Of a stretch of 64,000 nt of DNA, positions 46,845 through 58,550 are shown piece after piece. How positions within the stretch are numbered: position 1 is the stretch's first letter; each line of letters starts with the position of its first letter. The position numbers and the translations under genes were made by a program. The notes below the pieces were generated by a model that worked only from the letters and a program-made list of their open reading frames with translations, was not told where the DNA came from and ran no database searches. The stretch is from Sepiola atlantica (lineage: Eukaryota; Mollusca; Cephalopoda; Sepiida; Sepiolidae): NCBI GenBank assembly GCA_963556195.1, contig OY744522.1, forward strand, positions 37,137,983 through 37,201,982, written 5' to 3'.

Positions 46845-47269
46845 CAGGGTGGGCAAAAATAAGGGTCCTATTTTTAAAAATAATTAACTTTTTTATTTAT
46901 TTATTTTTTATTTATTTATTTTTTATTTTTTTTTTTTATTTTTTTTTTTTATTTTTTATTTTTTTTAGAATAAGTAAAGGACCCCTTCCGAAGCCAGCAT
47001 GAGCCGTATTAGCCCTAAGGAACGTACCCTCATTTAGAAAACATTATTTTTGCTTAAAAAACTCAAAACAGTGTAAAAAAACAATACTTTAGTTTTTGTA
47101 AGTTTTAAGTATTTTTCGGCTAAAATTTGTTTTGTTTATTTCAAAAAATCTCGGAAGGGTCAGTCTACACACACATAAAGTTTGGTGAGTTTAACTTTTA
47201 TTTTGTGGAAGTTATTCAAATTCAAGTTATTCAAATTTAAAGATAGGACCCTTATTTTGGCCCACCCTG
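46845..47269. mobile_element. 425-bp mariner-type MITE
   Basis: Terminal inverted repeats CAGGGTGGGCAAAAATAAGG then GTCCTAT at the left, inverted at 47240-47269. TA dinucleotides flank both ends, though they lie in TA-rich DNA. TA target and CAGGGTG-type ends are standard for Tc1/mariner. The interior is A/T low complexity without transposase. Confidence 0.88.
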
Positions 47270-47271
47270 TA

Positions 47272-47629
47272 TATATATATATGGTTAGTGGGAGAGAATC
47301 CCAGTAGATTACTCGATTATTAATAAAAAAATAAGAGCGTAATATTTATTTAAATATGTAATTACAGAAGATAAACACAATATCGGTATCGTCGGTTTCA
47401 AATTCAAAGAGACACATAAACAGAGGCTGAAGAGTTCGACACAAGAGGTCATCTATAGGTCTCCTTTGTTTGGATGTGAAACCTACGGTACCGATGTTGT
47501 CTCAATTTTCTGTAATTACATATGTATAAGAATACAGGAAGGATTATCCGAAGGATTGAAATCACAATATATTAATAAAACATTCTGTGATATACAACGT
47601 ATGTCTAAATGAAAACATGCTGCCAAAAT

Positions 47630-47673
<44 letters not shown>

Positions 47674-48102
47674 TATTATACACACACACATCATACGTAC
47701 TTGCAGGTGCAGCCTGGCTGGAGTGCTTAGATAAAAGGTTTTATTATGCAAAAATAATTAATCGATAGAAAGATGGAGACGATGGTGATGAGCGGTGAAT
47801 ATTAACTCCCTCCTGGGGCTGTTGAAGTGAACGAATAATGAAGAAAAAGAGAAAGCCGTTAGAAACAAGGTTACAAAGTTAAACATGTGCCTTTCAATGT
47901 TGCTACCAATGATTGAAACTTGGAAAAAAAAATCTTTGTTGGAAATGCTGGTTACAGCTAGTAAATATCCAGACTTTTCGCTATGACACCAATGCCTAAC
48001 TGATGAAAAAAATAAAAGTAGCCGTTATAAACACGGTGGAGAACGTCAAATATGGGCCCTTCTGATGTTGTGTTTATATATATATATATACATATATATA
48101 CA

Positions 48103-48133
<31 letters not shown>

Positions 48134-48154
48134 GCACATAATTTTATGTACAGG
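47272..48154. other. Spacer with (TA)n tracts
   Basis: (TA)n at 47631-47671 and TA interspersed with TACA at 48077-48131. No gene seen. Confidence 0.55.
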
Positions 48155-48497
48155 ATTCACTCTTAAACTAATGAACCTATCATTATGGAATGTATATTCT
48201 AGGTAACAGTGAGTAAAAAGGACACATTATTTTTTTTTTTTTTTTGTAAACTTTACCATTACCAAACTGTCCTCCCCCATATTAAAATGAGATACAAAAA
48301 AGTTAACAGCAGAAAAGAACTACTCTACATCAAAATTTGAGTTATATTATACAATCTGGGGGGGGGGGGGGGCTGTTTCGGGTCACACCTCCTAAATGGT
48401 AAAGTTTACAATGTTAATGCAACCACGTTACTCACCGTGTTGCTTAGAATATGTATCCCATAATTCATACTGATAAGGTCATTAGTTTATGAATATA
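48155..48497. mobile_element. Foldback related to repeat M
   Basis: TAAACTAATGAACCTATCAT ... TGTAAACTTTACCATT at the left is matched inverted at 48405-48495. The left arm equals the start of repeat M (TACAGGATTCACTCTTAAAC). G15 and T17 runs lie inside. Confidence 0.65.
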
Positions 48498-48691
48498 TCA
48501 CACATATACATATTATTGATAATACTCTGGCATGAGTTGCAATCATATATTTATGTATGTACATGCATAAAATTTCCACATTCAGGTGAAAGGTTTCAAT
48601 CAGTTTTCATTCATCTTTTTTTTGTGCTGAATATTTAAATCTTAAAATTAGTAGTCAAGCAACTGTACTTGTAAATCAAATGCTAGAAGAA

Positions 48692-48733
<42 letters not shown>

Positions 48734-50204
48734 AACTGAATCTGCACAGATTACCTGATACAAATATTCAGTGTTTGGTGAAATACGATCCTATTTTCCT
48801 AATGAGTGTTGTTTTTAGCGCGATACTTTTAAACAATAGCCAACAATTAGTAACTAATTGTTTGTAACCATCATTAACTGTTGGGATGAATGAGTAATGA
48901 TTATTATAATCAGGGTTAGGGTTATAATCAGGGTTGTGGAGTAAAAAAAAAAAAAAAAAAAAAAATGCAAAACTTTATCAGTCAGTCTGTGAAAAATAGC
49001 CAACTTGGACTAAAAAAAAGTCTTAAACAAATTTGTTCCAAAACACTTGAGGGGTGTGCAGGATCGCTTTATCATTCATGTTATAGACTTGGTCTCATAA
49101 CAAATTTCAGTTCTTCCAAAATCATACTTGTTCACCCAGTGGATTCTACTGGAATAATACTAATCCCTACAGCAAATATTAGGCAAGCCAACAATACATA
49201 GTGGATGTCCTTATGTACCACCAGCAGCGGCGCACATCTACTTGTTGTGTTCATTGTTAATGATCTCCTAAACTTAAGTGACAAACTCCATTGTTCTGAC
49301 GTCATCAGATTGCTGATCTTGCCTCGTAGTTGAAGCCTGAATCTTTAAATTCCTTTCTAACCTTTTCTGCCATCCATCCTGCTGTTTACACGGAGGAAGT
49401 CTGAAATATCCTTATTTGTCCTTCCTGCATGGATTTCAAGAACACCAGGTGTCTTTTACAAATATGGAGGTTCAAAATTGTCAAACTATTCTGAGAGAAA
49501 AAGAATGGAAATGTTGCCACTGCCTGTTTAGGCCATTTTTCATTCAGAAAGTTGAATTCAGTCTTGAAAAACATTCCTATCATCTTTAGAATCAAAACGC
49601 TATAAATAATATATATTGAATATGAACTATTACTAATGGAATGAGATTTTAGGTTAGAGGCGAACCATTTAAAATGTCAAGTGTTTAGGCTACCAGTTTC
49701 ACTGCCTTGATTAATTAATGTGCACACACACACACACACACACACACATTCTGACAAGTTGGAGTCAATTAGAATAATTAATCCAATCTAAAAGCGACTT
49801 ATAAATATATTGTAATGTAAATATTCATTTTTCAAATAATTACCATTTATAAATTATTCCAAAGACATTAGGAAGCAGATATAGAGTGGTGGAGACACGA
49901 GTTTCCCTAAAAAAAAAGTGAAAACTGCAAATGGCATGTTAAATCCCTGTGCTCCCCCAGAGTTTGTGGTTAGCTCTCTCGGTTGAGAGCAATGTTCATT
50001 TTAAGAGTGGTTTTGCTTAGTTACCTTTTAAGTTAGTCCATCAGCTATTTCCATTTTATGCTTCAAGATGAACAGCGACTTATTTATTTTATTTTTTACA
50101 GCCCATAAAGCAATCAATTGATACACTTTTCACTTATCAAGACCGAGAAGTGACGTATGTCACTTTTCGCTGATCACTTTAATCTTATATATCAGTATTG
50201 GCAC
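48498..50204. other. Spacer with simple repeats
   Basis: A33 run at about 48699-48731, a degenerate GGGTTA run at 48913-48937, A23 at 48943 and (CA)n at 49723-49748. The frame at 48965-49201 has no motif. No gene claimed. Confidence 0.5.
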
Positions 50205-50870
50205 AGTGTGTATATGCGGGGGTTACTCAAATATGCTGTACTTTAAAAAGATGAGAAAAGGATAATTTCTGTCAAAGGTGATGCAAGAAAAGCGACTGAA
50301 GCCTGCCAAGAATCTGATCAACACATTGAAAAACCCACTGGAGCCAGACATGTTATGGTTCTTCTCTGACAGGAAAAACTTCTGCCAAGACCAGGTAATC
50401 AACTCCCAGAACAACCGGTTGTTGCAAGCGGTGAATGTGACGTTACGTCACCGCACTTCTTTCTTAAGGGCCTAAGGATGAAGATAGCTGACTACATCTG
50501 CGTTCTGAACTAAGTATTAAAACCCTGGATTGACCGGTTAGCTGCAGGTAAGCCGTACATGTGGCAGCAAGGTTCAGGGCTCTGCCATACCATCCGGAAG
50601 AGCCAAGCTTGGCAGTTAAAACTTCATCGACCACACTTTATCCGTACATCTACCCACTCAGGTTAACTGACTGGAAGCCCCCTCCGCTTCTTTGTATGTG
50701 GAACGAGGCGCAAACAAATCCAGCTGCAAATATGAAAGACCAGCTAAAGCCCAGGATCACCAGACTGACCAGTTCCAAAATCGCCTCAAGAATGTCATCA
50801 AAACCAAAGGCGGGTACATTGAGTGAAACTGGCAGAACAAGTAATGAAGATAGACTGACTCCAGTTTGAT
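50205..50870 (+). pseudogene. Mariner-like transposase remnant
   Basis: Reads MQEKRLKPAKNLINTLKN, then PLEPDMLWFFSDRKNFCQDQ and NSQNNR, matching the mariner block around the first catalytic Asp (FSDEKNF). After an internal deletion it resumes PYMWQQGSGLCHTIRKSQAW, where mariners have WQQDSAPCH, so the second catalytic Asp is Gly. It ends GGYIE and TGA, the usual mariner C-terminus. The DNA-binding N-terminus is missing and several frame changes occur. Inactive. It ends about 20 bp before the MITE at 50891, but the TIRs of the MITE are not mariner-like. Confidence 0.85.
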
Positions 50871-50890
50871 GAATAAATCTAAAAAAAATG

Positions 50891-51323
50891 GGTGCTTATG
50901 CATATCAGCCCTGACATTGAAATATTTAAAGAATGTATAAACTTTATTATGTACTTACGTGTTAGCTGAAAATAAGATTGTGCAGAAAAAATTACGCAAA
51001 TTCATCCAGTAGTTATTTAATTATAAGAAAAAGAAAGAAAATGAGTTTACGTACATTTTGACATTTTTGTAAACAATGGAGACCCCAAACCCCGAAATCG
51101 TGAAAATGAGTTATCGTCCTTGACCACTGGAAAATCTAAGATACAAAATGGTGGAATTATCTACCGAGTGATAAAATCGTTTTTTATTTATAATTAAATA
51201 AATACTGGATGAATTTGCATAATTTTTTCTGCACAATCTTATTTTCAGCTAACACGTAAGTACATAATAAAGTTTATACATTCTTTAAATATTTCAATGT
51301 CAGGGCTGATATGCATAAGCACC
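50891..51323. mobile_element. 433-bp hairpin MITE, GGT...ACC ends
   Basis: Arms of about 125 bp, nearly perfect: GGTGCTTATGCATATCAGCC, CTGACATTGAAATATTTAAA, TATTATGTACTTACGTGTTA and GATTGTGCAGAAAAAATTA, all inverted at 51195-51323. The exact 8-bp repeat AAAAAATG flanks it (50883-50890, 51324-51331). Confidence 0.92.
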
Positions 51324-51331
51324 AAAAAATG

Positions 51332-52820
51332 TAACAATTATTATTTTTTTCCCTTATACAATCTTGTGGACAAATATCGTTTGTACTCTGTATTTTCTCT
51401 GCCTCTGCCTACAATGAGCCCTGCTGTTAATGTATATTAATGTTGATCTCTTTTAATTTATAAATTTCTTATATAAAGTGTCCGTCAGTGTTCAGCCGAT
51501 TAGAAAGCTCGGAGACTTACAAACCTTATATCATTGGATTCCGTATGACCATGAGCTGGTTATGGTAGAAAAAAAAGAAAAAAGTACTTTAATATTAATT
51601 TCCTTGACCAACGGGGAGCAAATTAGTGCATATAGGCTCAGAAAAAAATGACTTTAATTCTTACTGGTAGTTATTCTCAAAACATTGGAACTAGGGCAAA
51701 GAGTCGGTCAGCTGCTGATTTTTTTCTTTTTCTTTCTTTAATCATTATATTGAACCAGTTGCCAGAGAGATTTTAAAAGAAAGATGGTAGACACACTTTC
51801 TTTAAGACTCTATTTTGTTATCCCCCCCCCCCCGGGGCAACACTAGGTATCCTTGCTAATAGAACAATGATTCTCAATATTTTAAAATAAAATCTTTGAG
51901 AAATATGACATAGTTTTAGTTACAGACTAGCCAAATCTCGGTTATAATAAGATTCTATTCTTGGTTTGTTTATTACAAAAATCCAATGTCCATACGTTTT
52001 AAATTTCAATAGTAATTCTCACATGACTAAAAGCTGAACAGAAACCTTGTATGTTGAATTGAACCGATTTTATAATTAATGTCTAGTGGAAGGACACAAA
52101 TGGCCTTGTCTGTTAAATTGCAATGTCTCTTTTTTTTTTCTTTTTCTTTTTTTCTTTCATTTTTCACCGTTCACTTTTTCTTTCTTCCTTTCTTTACCAC
52201 CCACGTGTTTCTTCTTCTGTGTCAAGCATCTGTTATTTGTATTCTGTCGGCAGCGTCTGCTCATTGAAAATGCAAATAAGAATAGTCGTTGCTATAAATA
52301 TCCGAGAACCACAATTTATTGCTCGGTTTGAAAATGGTAATGTTTGAAAAAAAAGTCTGAGCGCAACAGATTAAATATTAATAGCACCGGGAATATCTGA
52401 TTACTTTATTCAGGTGTCGCTCTGCTGCTTCCCAAAGAAGAATTTGGTGCTTATGTACAACCACTCCCCTATGAATAAAGCGTTTCATAATGTATTAAAT
52501 AGATCAACTTTTTCTGTGTATTCTACAATAGTCGTAAACTCTTAAAATCTTGGTGCGTTGTTAGGGTTTCTTTATGACCCCATCATGACAGAAAAAGTGC
52601 ATTATTTTTTAGACAACCATAGAAGAATGACTAGAGGTTCATATCAACGAGTGCAGTATCAACCGGACGTAAATTTAAAAAAAGCAAAAATGAAAAATAA
52701 TTTCATTTTCAGAAAATGAGTTTTCTTCTTCTTTGCGTGTCTTTGAAGCATGTGGTCATATGACAGTTTCCCACATTTTTATGCAGTCCTTTGCAATAGT
52801 GTTGTACTCTGCAAGATCTT
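51332..52820. other. Spacer
   Basis: C12 run near 51822 and a CT-rich tract at 52125-52200 that yields Phe-rich shadow frames. No gene recognised. Confidence 0.5.
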
Positions 52821-52821
52821 T

Positions 52822-53915
52822 CAAGCTACACCGGTGGGGCAGTAGGGGGGGCAGACCAGGCAATGTCGGATCGTATAGTCCTTCTCTCCAGTTTTGTAGC
52901 CCCATCTATTCATAACAACTTTTGATCGCCCCATTCCAGTTCTCAGGCGGTTTAGTTTTTTCCACTGGAGCCAGGGTGTCTCTGAACCGGGAGGGAGTTC
53001 CTCAGAAGCAGGGATTCCCATGTCATTATGAATGGGCCTCATCTTCTAGCCGTCTGGTCCACAGCTGTAGTCTGGTCTCTTTCTGAGATGTTGTTAGGGA
53101 TTCGACATGGCTGAGGAAACTTCTTGACTTCAGTCGTTGGACCGTTGGTTCACGTCCATAAAAGAGATGGCGTTCATCACTGATAGCCTTTGTGATCGCT
53201 ATTCAGCTGGCAACTTCCCATCTCACATCTGAAGAAGCAATGCCAGTGAGAAGATGCAGGTTGTTCAGGTTGGTGGGCTTCAAGCGACAGGTGTTGTTCA
53301 ATGCTGAGTCTAGGTTTTTGGCATACGTTGATCTCTCCCAAACGGGACAGGCATACTCTACAGAGGAATAGCACAAAGCTAAGGCAGTACATCTTGGTGT
53401 GTGTGCTGTGGCTCCCCACTTGGTGTTGATCAGTTTCTGTACGATGTTGTTCCGGGAGCTGACTTTCATTTTTGTCGTCTTTTTATGTTCCCTGAATGAG
53501 AGGGTTACGCCAAGGTAGACAGGGTTAGTGTGATTCTCAAGTTGTATTCCAGACCATGTGATGTTTAGGGATCAGTTGGCCTCTCGTTTCTGTAGGTGAA
53601 ACGAGCACACTTGAGTTTTTGCAGGGTTTGAATGCAAGTCTCGTAGTAGAGGAGTAACTCATCTAAGGCTGAGTTGAGGTTTGTTTCTACTGACTCAGAA
53701 GTATTCTCTTGGGATGTTACTAAAGGTCGTCAGCATAGATGAACCGCTCAGTGTTCTGGCTCATTGGTTGGTAATTAGTGTAGATGCTGTACAGTAATGG
53801 AGTCAGCATAGATGAACCGCTCAGTGTTCTGGCTCATCGGTTGGTCATTAGTGTAGATGTTGTACAGTAATGGAGCCAACCCACTACCTTGAGGTAAGCC
53901 ATTCTTTTGTCGGCA
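52822..53915 (-). pseudogene. Jockey/CR1-type LINE polymerase remnant
   Basis: From 53915 downward the minus strand reads QKNGLPQGSGLAPLLYNIYT (motif B) and TERFIYADD-like motif C, then in other frames NNIVQKLINTKWGATAHT, TALALCYSSVEYACPVWE and, near 53040-52850, LNRLRTGMGRSKVVMNRWG with CLVCPP. These are successive landmarks of a LINE polymerase C-terminal half. Frameshifts, stops and a 73-bp internal duplication (53729-53801 and 53802-53874) destroy it. The 5' end is truncated at a perfect hairpin. Confidence 0.85.
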
Positions 53916-53932
53916 CCGACAAAAGAATGGCT
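53897..53932. repeat. Perfect inverted repeat at the LINE 5' truncation
   Basis: AGCCATTCTTTTGTCGG, a 2-base spacer, then its exact 17-base reverse complement. The left arm is LINE coding sequence; the right arm is the same sequence inverted. Confidence 0.95.
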
Positions 53933-54572
53933 AATAAGTTTTGATTTTTATATATAGACTAGCTGGCTTTATTGGCTCGCTATCGCTTTGCAAAGTTTGC
54001 TACTTGAAATAATTGAAACGTTAATTAAAAATAATAAACATTTCATTCATAACTTTGTTATAAACATGAAACACAATCTTTCTCATTTATTCATATAGAT
54101 TTAGATAAACAGCATTTTGGTAATTTTGATATTTATTTATCTTTTAAATGTGACAGAAACAAAGAAGTAAATCAATTTACCCTTTCACTGGCAATTTATA
54201 AATAGATCACAATTTGTTGAAAATCAAGTCTGTCTCTTTAAAGAGAACATTCGAACACAAATGCTAAATATGTCTAGGAAATAAAATAATATTATAAAAC
54301 AACTATTTGTTATATTAAAATTAAAACAATCATTGATTTAAAAAGACAAATAGTTGATAGAATGTCCTTATTTTTCAAAACCAATATGCAAATTAGTTAA
54401 CCTTGCATCTGATATCTTATATACATAAGCAGTATACAAAATAAATGGTGCAACTATTGTGTAAAGTTGATTTAACTAATTTAGTGTTAGAAATGAGACC
54501 AACATTCTGCATTTATTTTAGATAATCTTGAACTTACTGCTTCAAATTTGTTTTTGTGCAATTTACAAGACA
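53933..54572. other. AT-rich spacer
   Basis: No gene or repeat recognised. Confidence 0.5.
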
Positions 54573-54788
54573 ACCTTTTGGCTAGGAGCTAAGTGTAGTA
54601 TCTGTTCTGATACTGCACTTCATCTTTTCTGTTTTTGGTCAGTGAAGGAGAGATCCTTCTAGACAGGCTATTTTCATTCTTATCCAGAGTACTCCTCTGT
54701 TTATTTTATTTTTTTTATTTTCCACACATTAAAAACAGACCGTGCGTTTAATTCTGCCCTCGTTGGGAAGCAAATAAATAAGGATTTA
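54573..54788 (+). repeat. U2-headed SINE-like element, best copy
   Basis: Head CCTTTTGGCTAGGAGCTAAG then TGTAGTATCTGTTCTGATAC follows the U2 5' region closely, including GUAGUA. Then CATCTTTTCTGTTTTTGGTC, AGTGAAGGAGAGATCCTTCT and the tail ACATTAAAAACAGACCGTGC ... CCCTCGTTGGGAAGCAAATA. The tail is not U2 and is shared with at least four other copies here. Confidence 0.8.
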
Positions 54789-56244
54789 GAAGAGCGACTA
54801 AGGGAGTACCTCAACTCATGTAATGTCAAACAATATAAACTTAAGACTTGGATTACTTATTCTGGTGGTTTACTGCCCCTGGTGATAACGGTCACCTATT
54901 CCAGTCGAAACACCATCAACTCGTCTGTGTTGGGAAGGGGCAGTGGCTATCCCGAACAAGCAGTTATAGACACTCTGTATTCGTATATACAAAGTTACTT
55001 CCCTTTAGAACTAAAAATATTTAAAAAAAAAAAAAAAAAAAAAAAAATGGCGTAGTTAAACAAACAAACCCCCCAAACAAATTGCAAGTAATAACACTGA
55101 GAAACGCCATCTGGTACACCTAGTTAAAATTTAAAATGTAGTTTTTCTTTAAAAAGTTTGCGAGGACAACCAATTTGTGTGCAAGAAGTGTAAGACAATG
55201 GAGATGGATTCGAAACAAGTGATAAAAGCAGATCTGAGAGATGAAGACTTGGCCAAAGATAGTTTACTTTAGAAGTCAATTTCTTAAAGCTGTCCAACAC
55301 ATGCCAGCAAGTAAAACGGACGTTAAACCGAATATAATGTAGTTGCTGAGTGGATTTTAATGAGAACGGGTATCATAATTTACGGTCTTGATTCAAAAGT
55401 TAAATAAAAATATTTTAAAGTAAGAACTATAGTTTATTATTAGTTCGACTGTTAGCAGGTGAGTGTTTTTTTGTGTAATAAAGGAAGTTCTCCAGGTGCA
55501 AGTATTTATTCGAGATGATTCCACGTGTGGGGGCATCTGGTTTATCATCAAATATGTGCACCAGCAAGCTTCTCTGTTTTGCAGACGTTTTGTGTGCATA
55601 GCCTAAATGGTGTGGCAATTCATTCCGCTAACCATTGCATCATAGTAACGCACCCAAAAGTATTTCCTCATCTCTCTCCCTGTTCGGCACATGACTAGCG
55701 AGTCATGACCTCCAGTGAGAATCCAACTCCCTATCTTTCTGCCATACTCTGCTTATATCTTTTGCAGTTAGGGCTTGCCACATTTGTCAGGACAACAATG
55801 AAAAGGTGCTTTAAGATAAAAAAAATCGAACCAAGAACAAACAAAAAAATTCTGAAGATTTCTCTTCATTGAGTCATTTCGACTGACATAAATATTTCAG
55901 TTGAAAAGAAGGATTGGAATTTGTTTCTATTAATAAACTTTCAAAGAATAATCTGAAATGACATTCCAGGAATTTTCGTGTTGATGCTTGACTTGGTCTG
56001 AATAATAATTATTTCTCTCTCTCTCTATATATATATATAATTATTTACTAGAATTACCTGAGTCTTATTTTTTGTTTTTGTTTTTAATTAATGAGTTTGT
56101 AAGTGGCTACCATTTTGACTGACTTATGATCTGTATTTGAACATAGTGTCCACACCATGATACTGAACTAGTTCAGTACTTTAAATAATTTATGTAACTA
56201 ACTAGGAAATTATCACTTAAAATTTTTTTATTTTTCAATAAAAC
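54789..56244. other. Spacer
   Basis: A27 run near 55021 and a short CT/TA tract near 56010-56038. Short minus-strand frames at 55393-55618 have no motif. No gene claimed. Confidence 0.5.
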
Positions 56245-56462
56245 ATTCTCGGCCTTTCGTCTAGGCTAGGATCGAATTTGTTCTGTCGGAGGAGGAATCC
56301 TCCATGACAGTGTCAATTAATTTTTATTTTTGTCTCAACCCAAAGAGCTTTTTTTTTTTTTTTTTTTTTTTTTAATTTTCTTTTTATAAAAAAGAGTTAG
56401 ACTTACTTAATATTAAAGCTTTGTGCCTAATTTTGCCTTGTAGGAAGCAAGTAAATAGGGAC
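56245..56462 (+). repeat. U2-headed SINE-like element, diverged copy
   Basis: TTCTCGGCCTTTCGTCTAGG then CTAGGATCGAATTTGTTCTG is a damaged U2 5' end. The tail TTAATATTAAAGCTTTGTGC ... TTGCCTTGTAGGAAGCAAGT matches the family tail. A T27 run lies between. Confidence 0.65.
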
Positions 56463-57269
56463 AATATGTATTTAATTTTAAATTTTCTGTAAATTAAAAA
56501 AAAAATTTTTTTGAAGCATTAACAAACTTTACCTGATTTAAAAAAAAAAGGAAAATAATTAGATTTGTATTCATTGAAAACGTACATATAACAAAACTTA
56601 CCGATTTGTTCACGGATTTTCAAAAAACTTCCGGTCTTATGGACTGTACGTTACACTGGCAGTGAATGTTCACTGTTGATTGTTCATAATTGTTAGAATT
56701 AAAGAAATGTTTGCATTGAATAGAAATTATTATATTTATGAAAAAGAAATAAAGTAGTGTATTGTTTTTTTTTTAGCAATTCATAAATATTGTGAAAAAA
56801 AAAATCGTATTTGAAAAATAGATTTAGTGCAGAAATCCAAGGTAACTATTACTGGAAAAGTGTTCTGCTTGTTAATGAGCAGCAAGAGGAGGACTTCTTT
56901 CTGTGAGAGGGGAAACTCCTCCCACCTTCTGTGAATATCTTTAACAGCTGTTTAAAAGTTATTTTTTATCACGTCTATTTTGTCGCTAATGGAAAAAACA
57001 CTTTAAACTATTTATCGGATGTAAATTTCAAAATTTTGTTGTAAATTTTCTTGATTTTATTGTAAAGCCGAATTTTTAATGCCATATATTTCTTCCTTAA
57101 ATTCTTTCTAAAAATGAGAGTATTTACAAGAAATTGAGAGAAAAGGCAAAAAAAGGGGGTTCAATGAGTGAAAAAGAAATTAAAGCAAATACTCCTGGGC
57201 AACGTCGGGAGGATACAGCTAGTATGTGTTATCTATATATATATATATAATCTCTTTTCTTTACAACCC
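56463..57269. other. AT-rich spacer
   Basis: Only homopolymers and a short TA tract at 57232-57249. No gene seen. Confidence 0.5.
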
Positions 57270-57600
57270 CTTTCTCATAGATATGTGTCTAGTCTTCCTC
57301 CACTCTATATTGTTATTACCATAGAAGGTGCTCGACTGAGCTCCAATCTCTGGTTCCTCCTTGTAAGACATTCACAGCAAGAACTTGTCTTTCTTGCATC
57401 ACTGCAAAGAACTTTCGCTTTTTCCTCCCTGTACCTAACATAAAATGGAATTTCCATGAACAGTTTCTTCCCAAGAACTTCCCATCTGTGGAACACATTA
57501 TCACGGAAATGCTTCCCTGCAGACTAAAACATGATTTTCTTCAAACCCAATGTCCACAAATGCTTGTCATAAACCGTCTTCATAAGTAATCAAATTTTGT
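57270..57600 (+). pseudogene. LINE C-terminal fragment, second copy
   Basis: Same family as 7.36 kb: GGTGCTCGACTGAGCTCCAA, AGACATTCACAGCAAGAACT and CCCATCTGTGGAACACATTA. Here the segment missing at 7.36 kb is present (SCITAKNFRFFLPVPN-like in a shifted frame). Frameshifts abound; only the 3' end exists. Confidence 0.7.
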
Positions 57601-58350
57601 TCATTTCATTGATCAGTCTCAATCGTCTTATAACATAATTCATCATTTTAACTGACAATCCATCCATCTCATCCATCCGCATCCCTTTGGCCTTGATTAG
57701 TGGTGACTCGTTAAAATGTTGTGAATAAAGTATATAGATTTCTAGTACAGTAACATTAAAAAAATTATTTTTATTATAAAATAAACTTTTTTCTTTTTAA
57801 TAAACTCGCAAATATATGCTCTTTCTGGTCGTATATTTGTGCTAAGCTTGGAATATTATATCAATGTGACAGAACTACACACAATACGTAGTTAAAGCAA
57901 AATAAATTGTTTTGGACTATTAAAATATTATTGTTATAAATAAAATAAAAGCAAACTACCTTATTTATGGATGTCAAGCGCAAATGAAGACCCCACAATA
58001 TTTTTATAAATAAAATTAAGTCAAACGTATTTCCTTTTTATAGATGTCAAGCGCAAAAGAAAATAATAGGAAATTACAACATGGCCGCCAGCGATTATGG
58101 CATTGCATTAAAGTTCGATTTTCAAGTCTTTAAAAAAATAAATTAGAATTTCGGAATAAAAAATACAATGTAAGACTAATCAATAAATTTCACCCAAAAT
58201 GTGTGCGAAAATCAAACGAAATAAGAGATATTCAAATAACCCCAAGTACAATTGAATGCCGAACGGAAATGTCTTTCGCCCCTTCAGTTTTTAATTTTAA
58301 CTATTTAGTAATTTGAAAAGTTTTAAAGTTTTAAATATAAAAGAGGATGT
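57601..58350. other. AT-rich spacer with a short direct repeat
   Basis: GATGTCAAGCGCAAA occurs twice (57969 and 58042) in a loose duplication of about 70 bp. No gene seen. Confidence 0.5.
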
Positions 58351-58435
58351 AATACATGGAAGGATTCCCTACACCCCCTTAAAACGAAGGCGGTAATTCC
58401 TGGGAGGACGGTCTTGACAACAGAACAGATACACT
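58351..58435 (-). repeat. Solitary satellite-type monomer
   Basis: GGTAATTCCTGGGAGGACGG then TCTTGACAACAGAACAGATA matches the 66-bp satellite unit; the U2-like core is on the minus strand. Confidence 0.75.
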
Positions 58436-58506
58436 TAAATTCCAATTAAATCGAGTTTTTCTTTTTTTCGTTATAAAAATGTCTAGTCACAAAAGAATCA
58501 TTTTTT

Positions 58507-58550
58507 ATTGCTCCTTGGCCTTTTGGCTAGGATCAAAGTGTAGTATCTGT
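58507..58550 (+). repeat. U2 snRNA 5' end-like segment
   Basis: ATTGCTCCTTGGCCTTTTGG then CTAGGATCAAAGTGTAGTAT and CTGT differs from the conserved U2 5' end at only a few positions. Similarity stops after CTGT, so this is a truncated pseudogene or SINE head and not a U2 gene. Confidence 0.8.

Noticed and set aside
58083..58146. Short frame beginning MAASDYGIALKF after a strong start context
   Set aside because: Only about 20 codons; ATGG(C/A)GG-type words recur in MITE arms here; no further exon seen.
58507..58550. Functional U2 snRNA gene
   Set aside because: Similarity ends after the branch-recognition region; no Sm site or 3' stem-loops and no snRNA promoter recognised.
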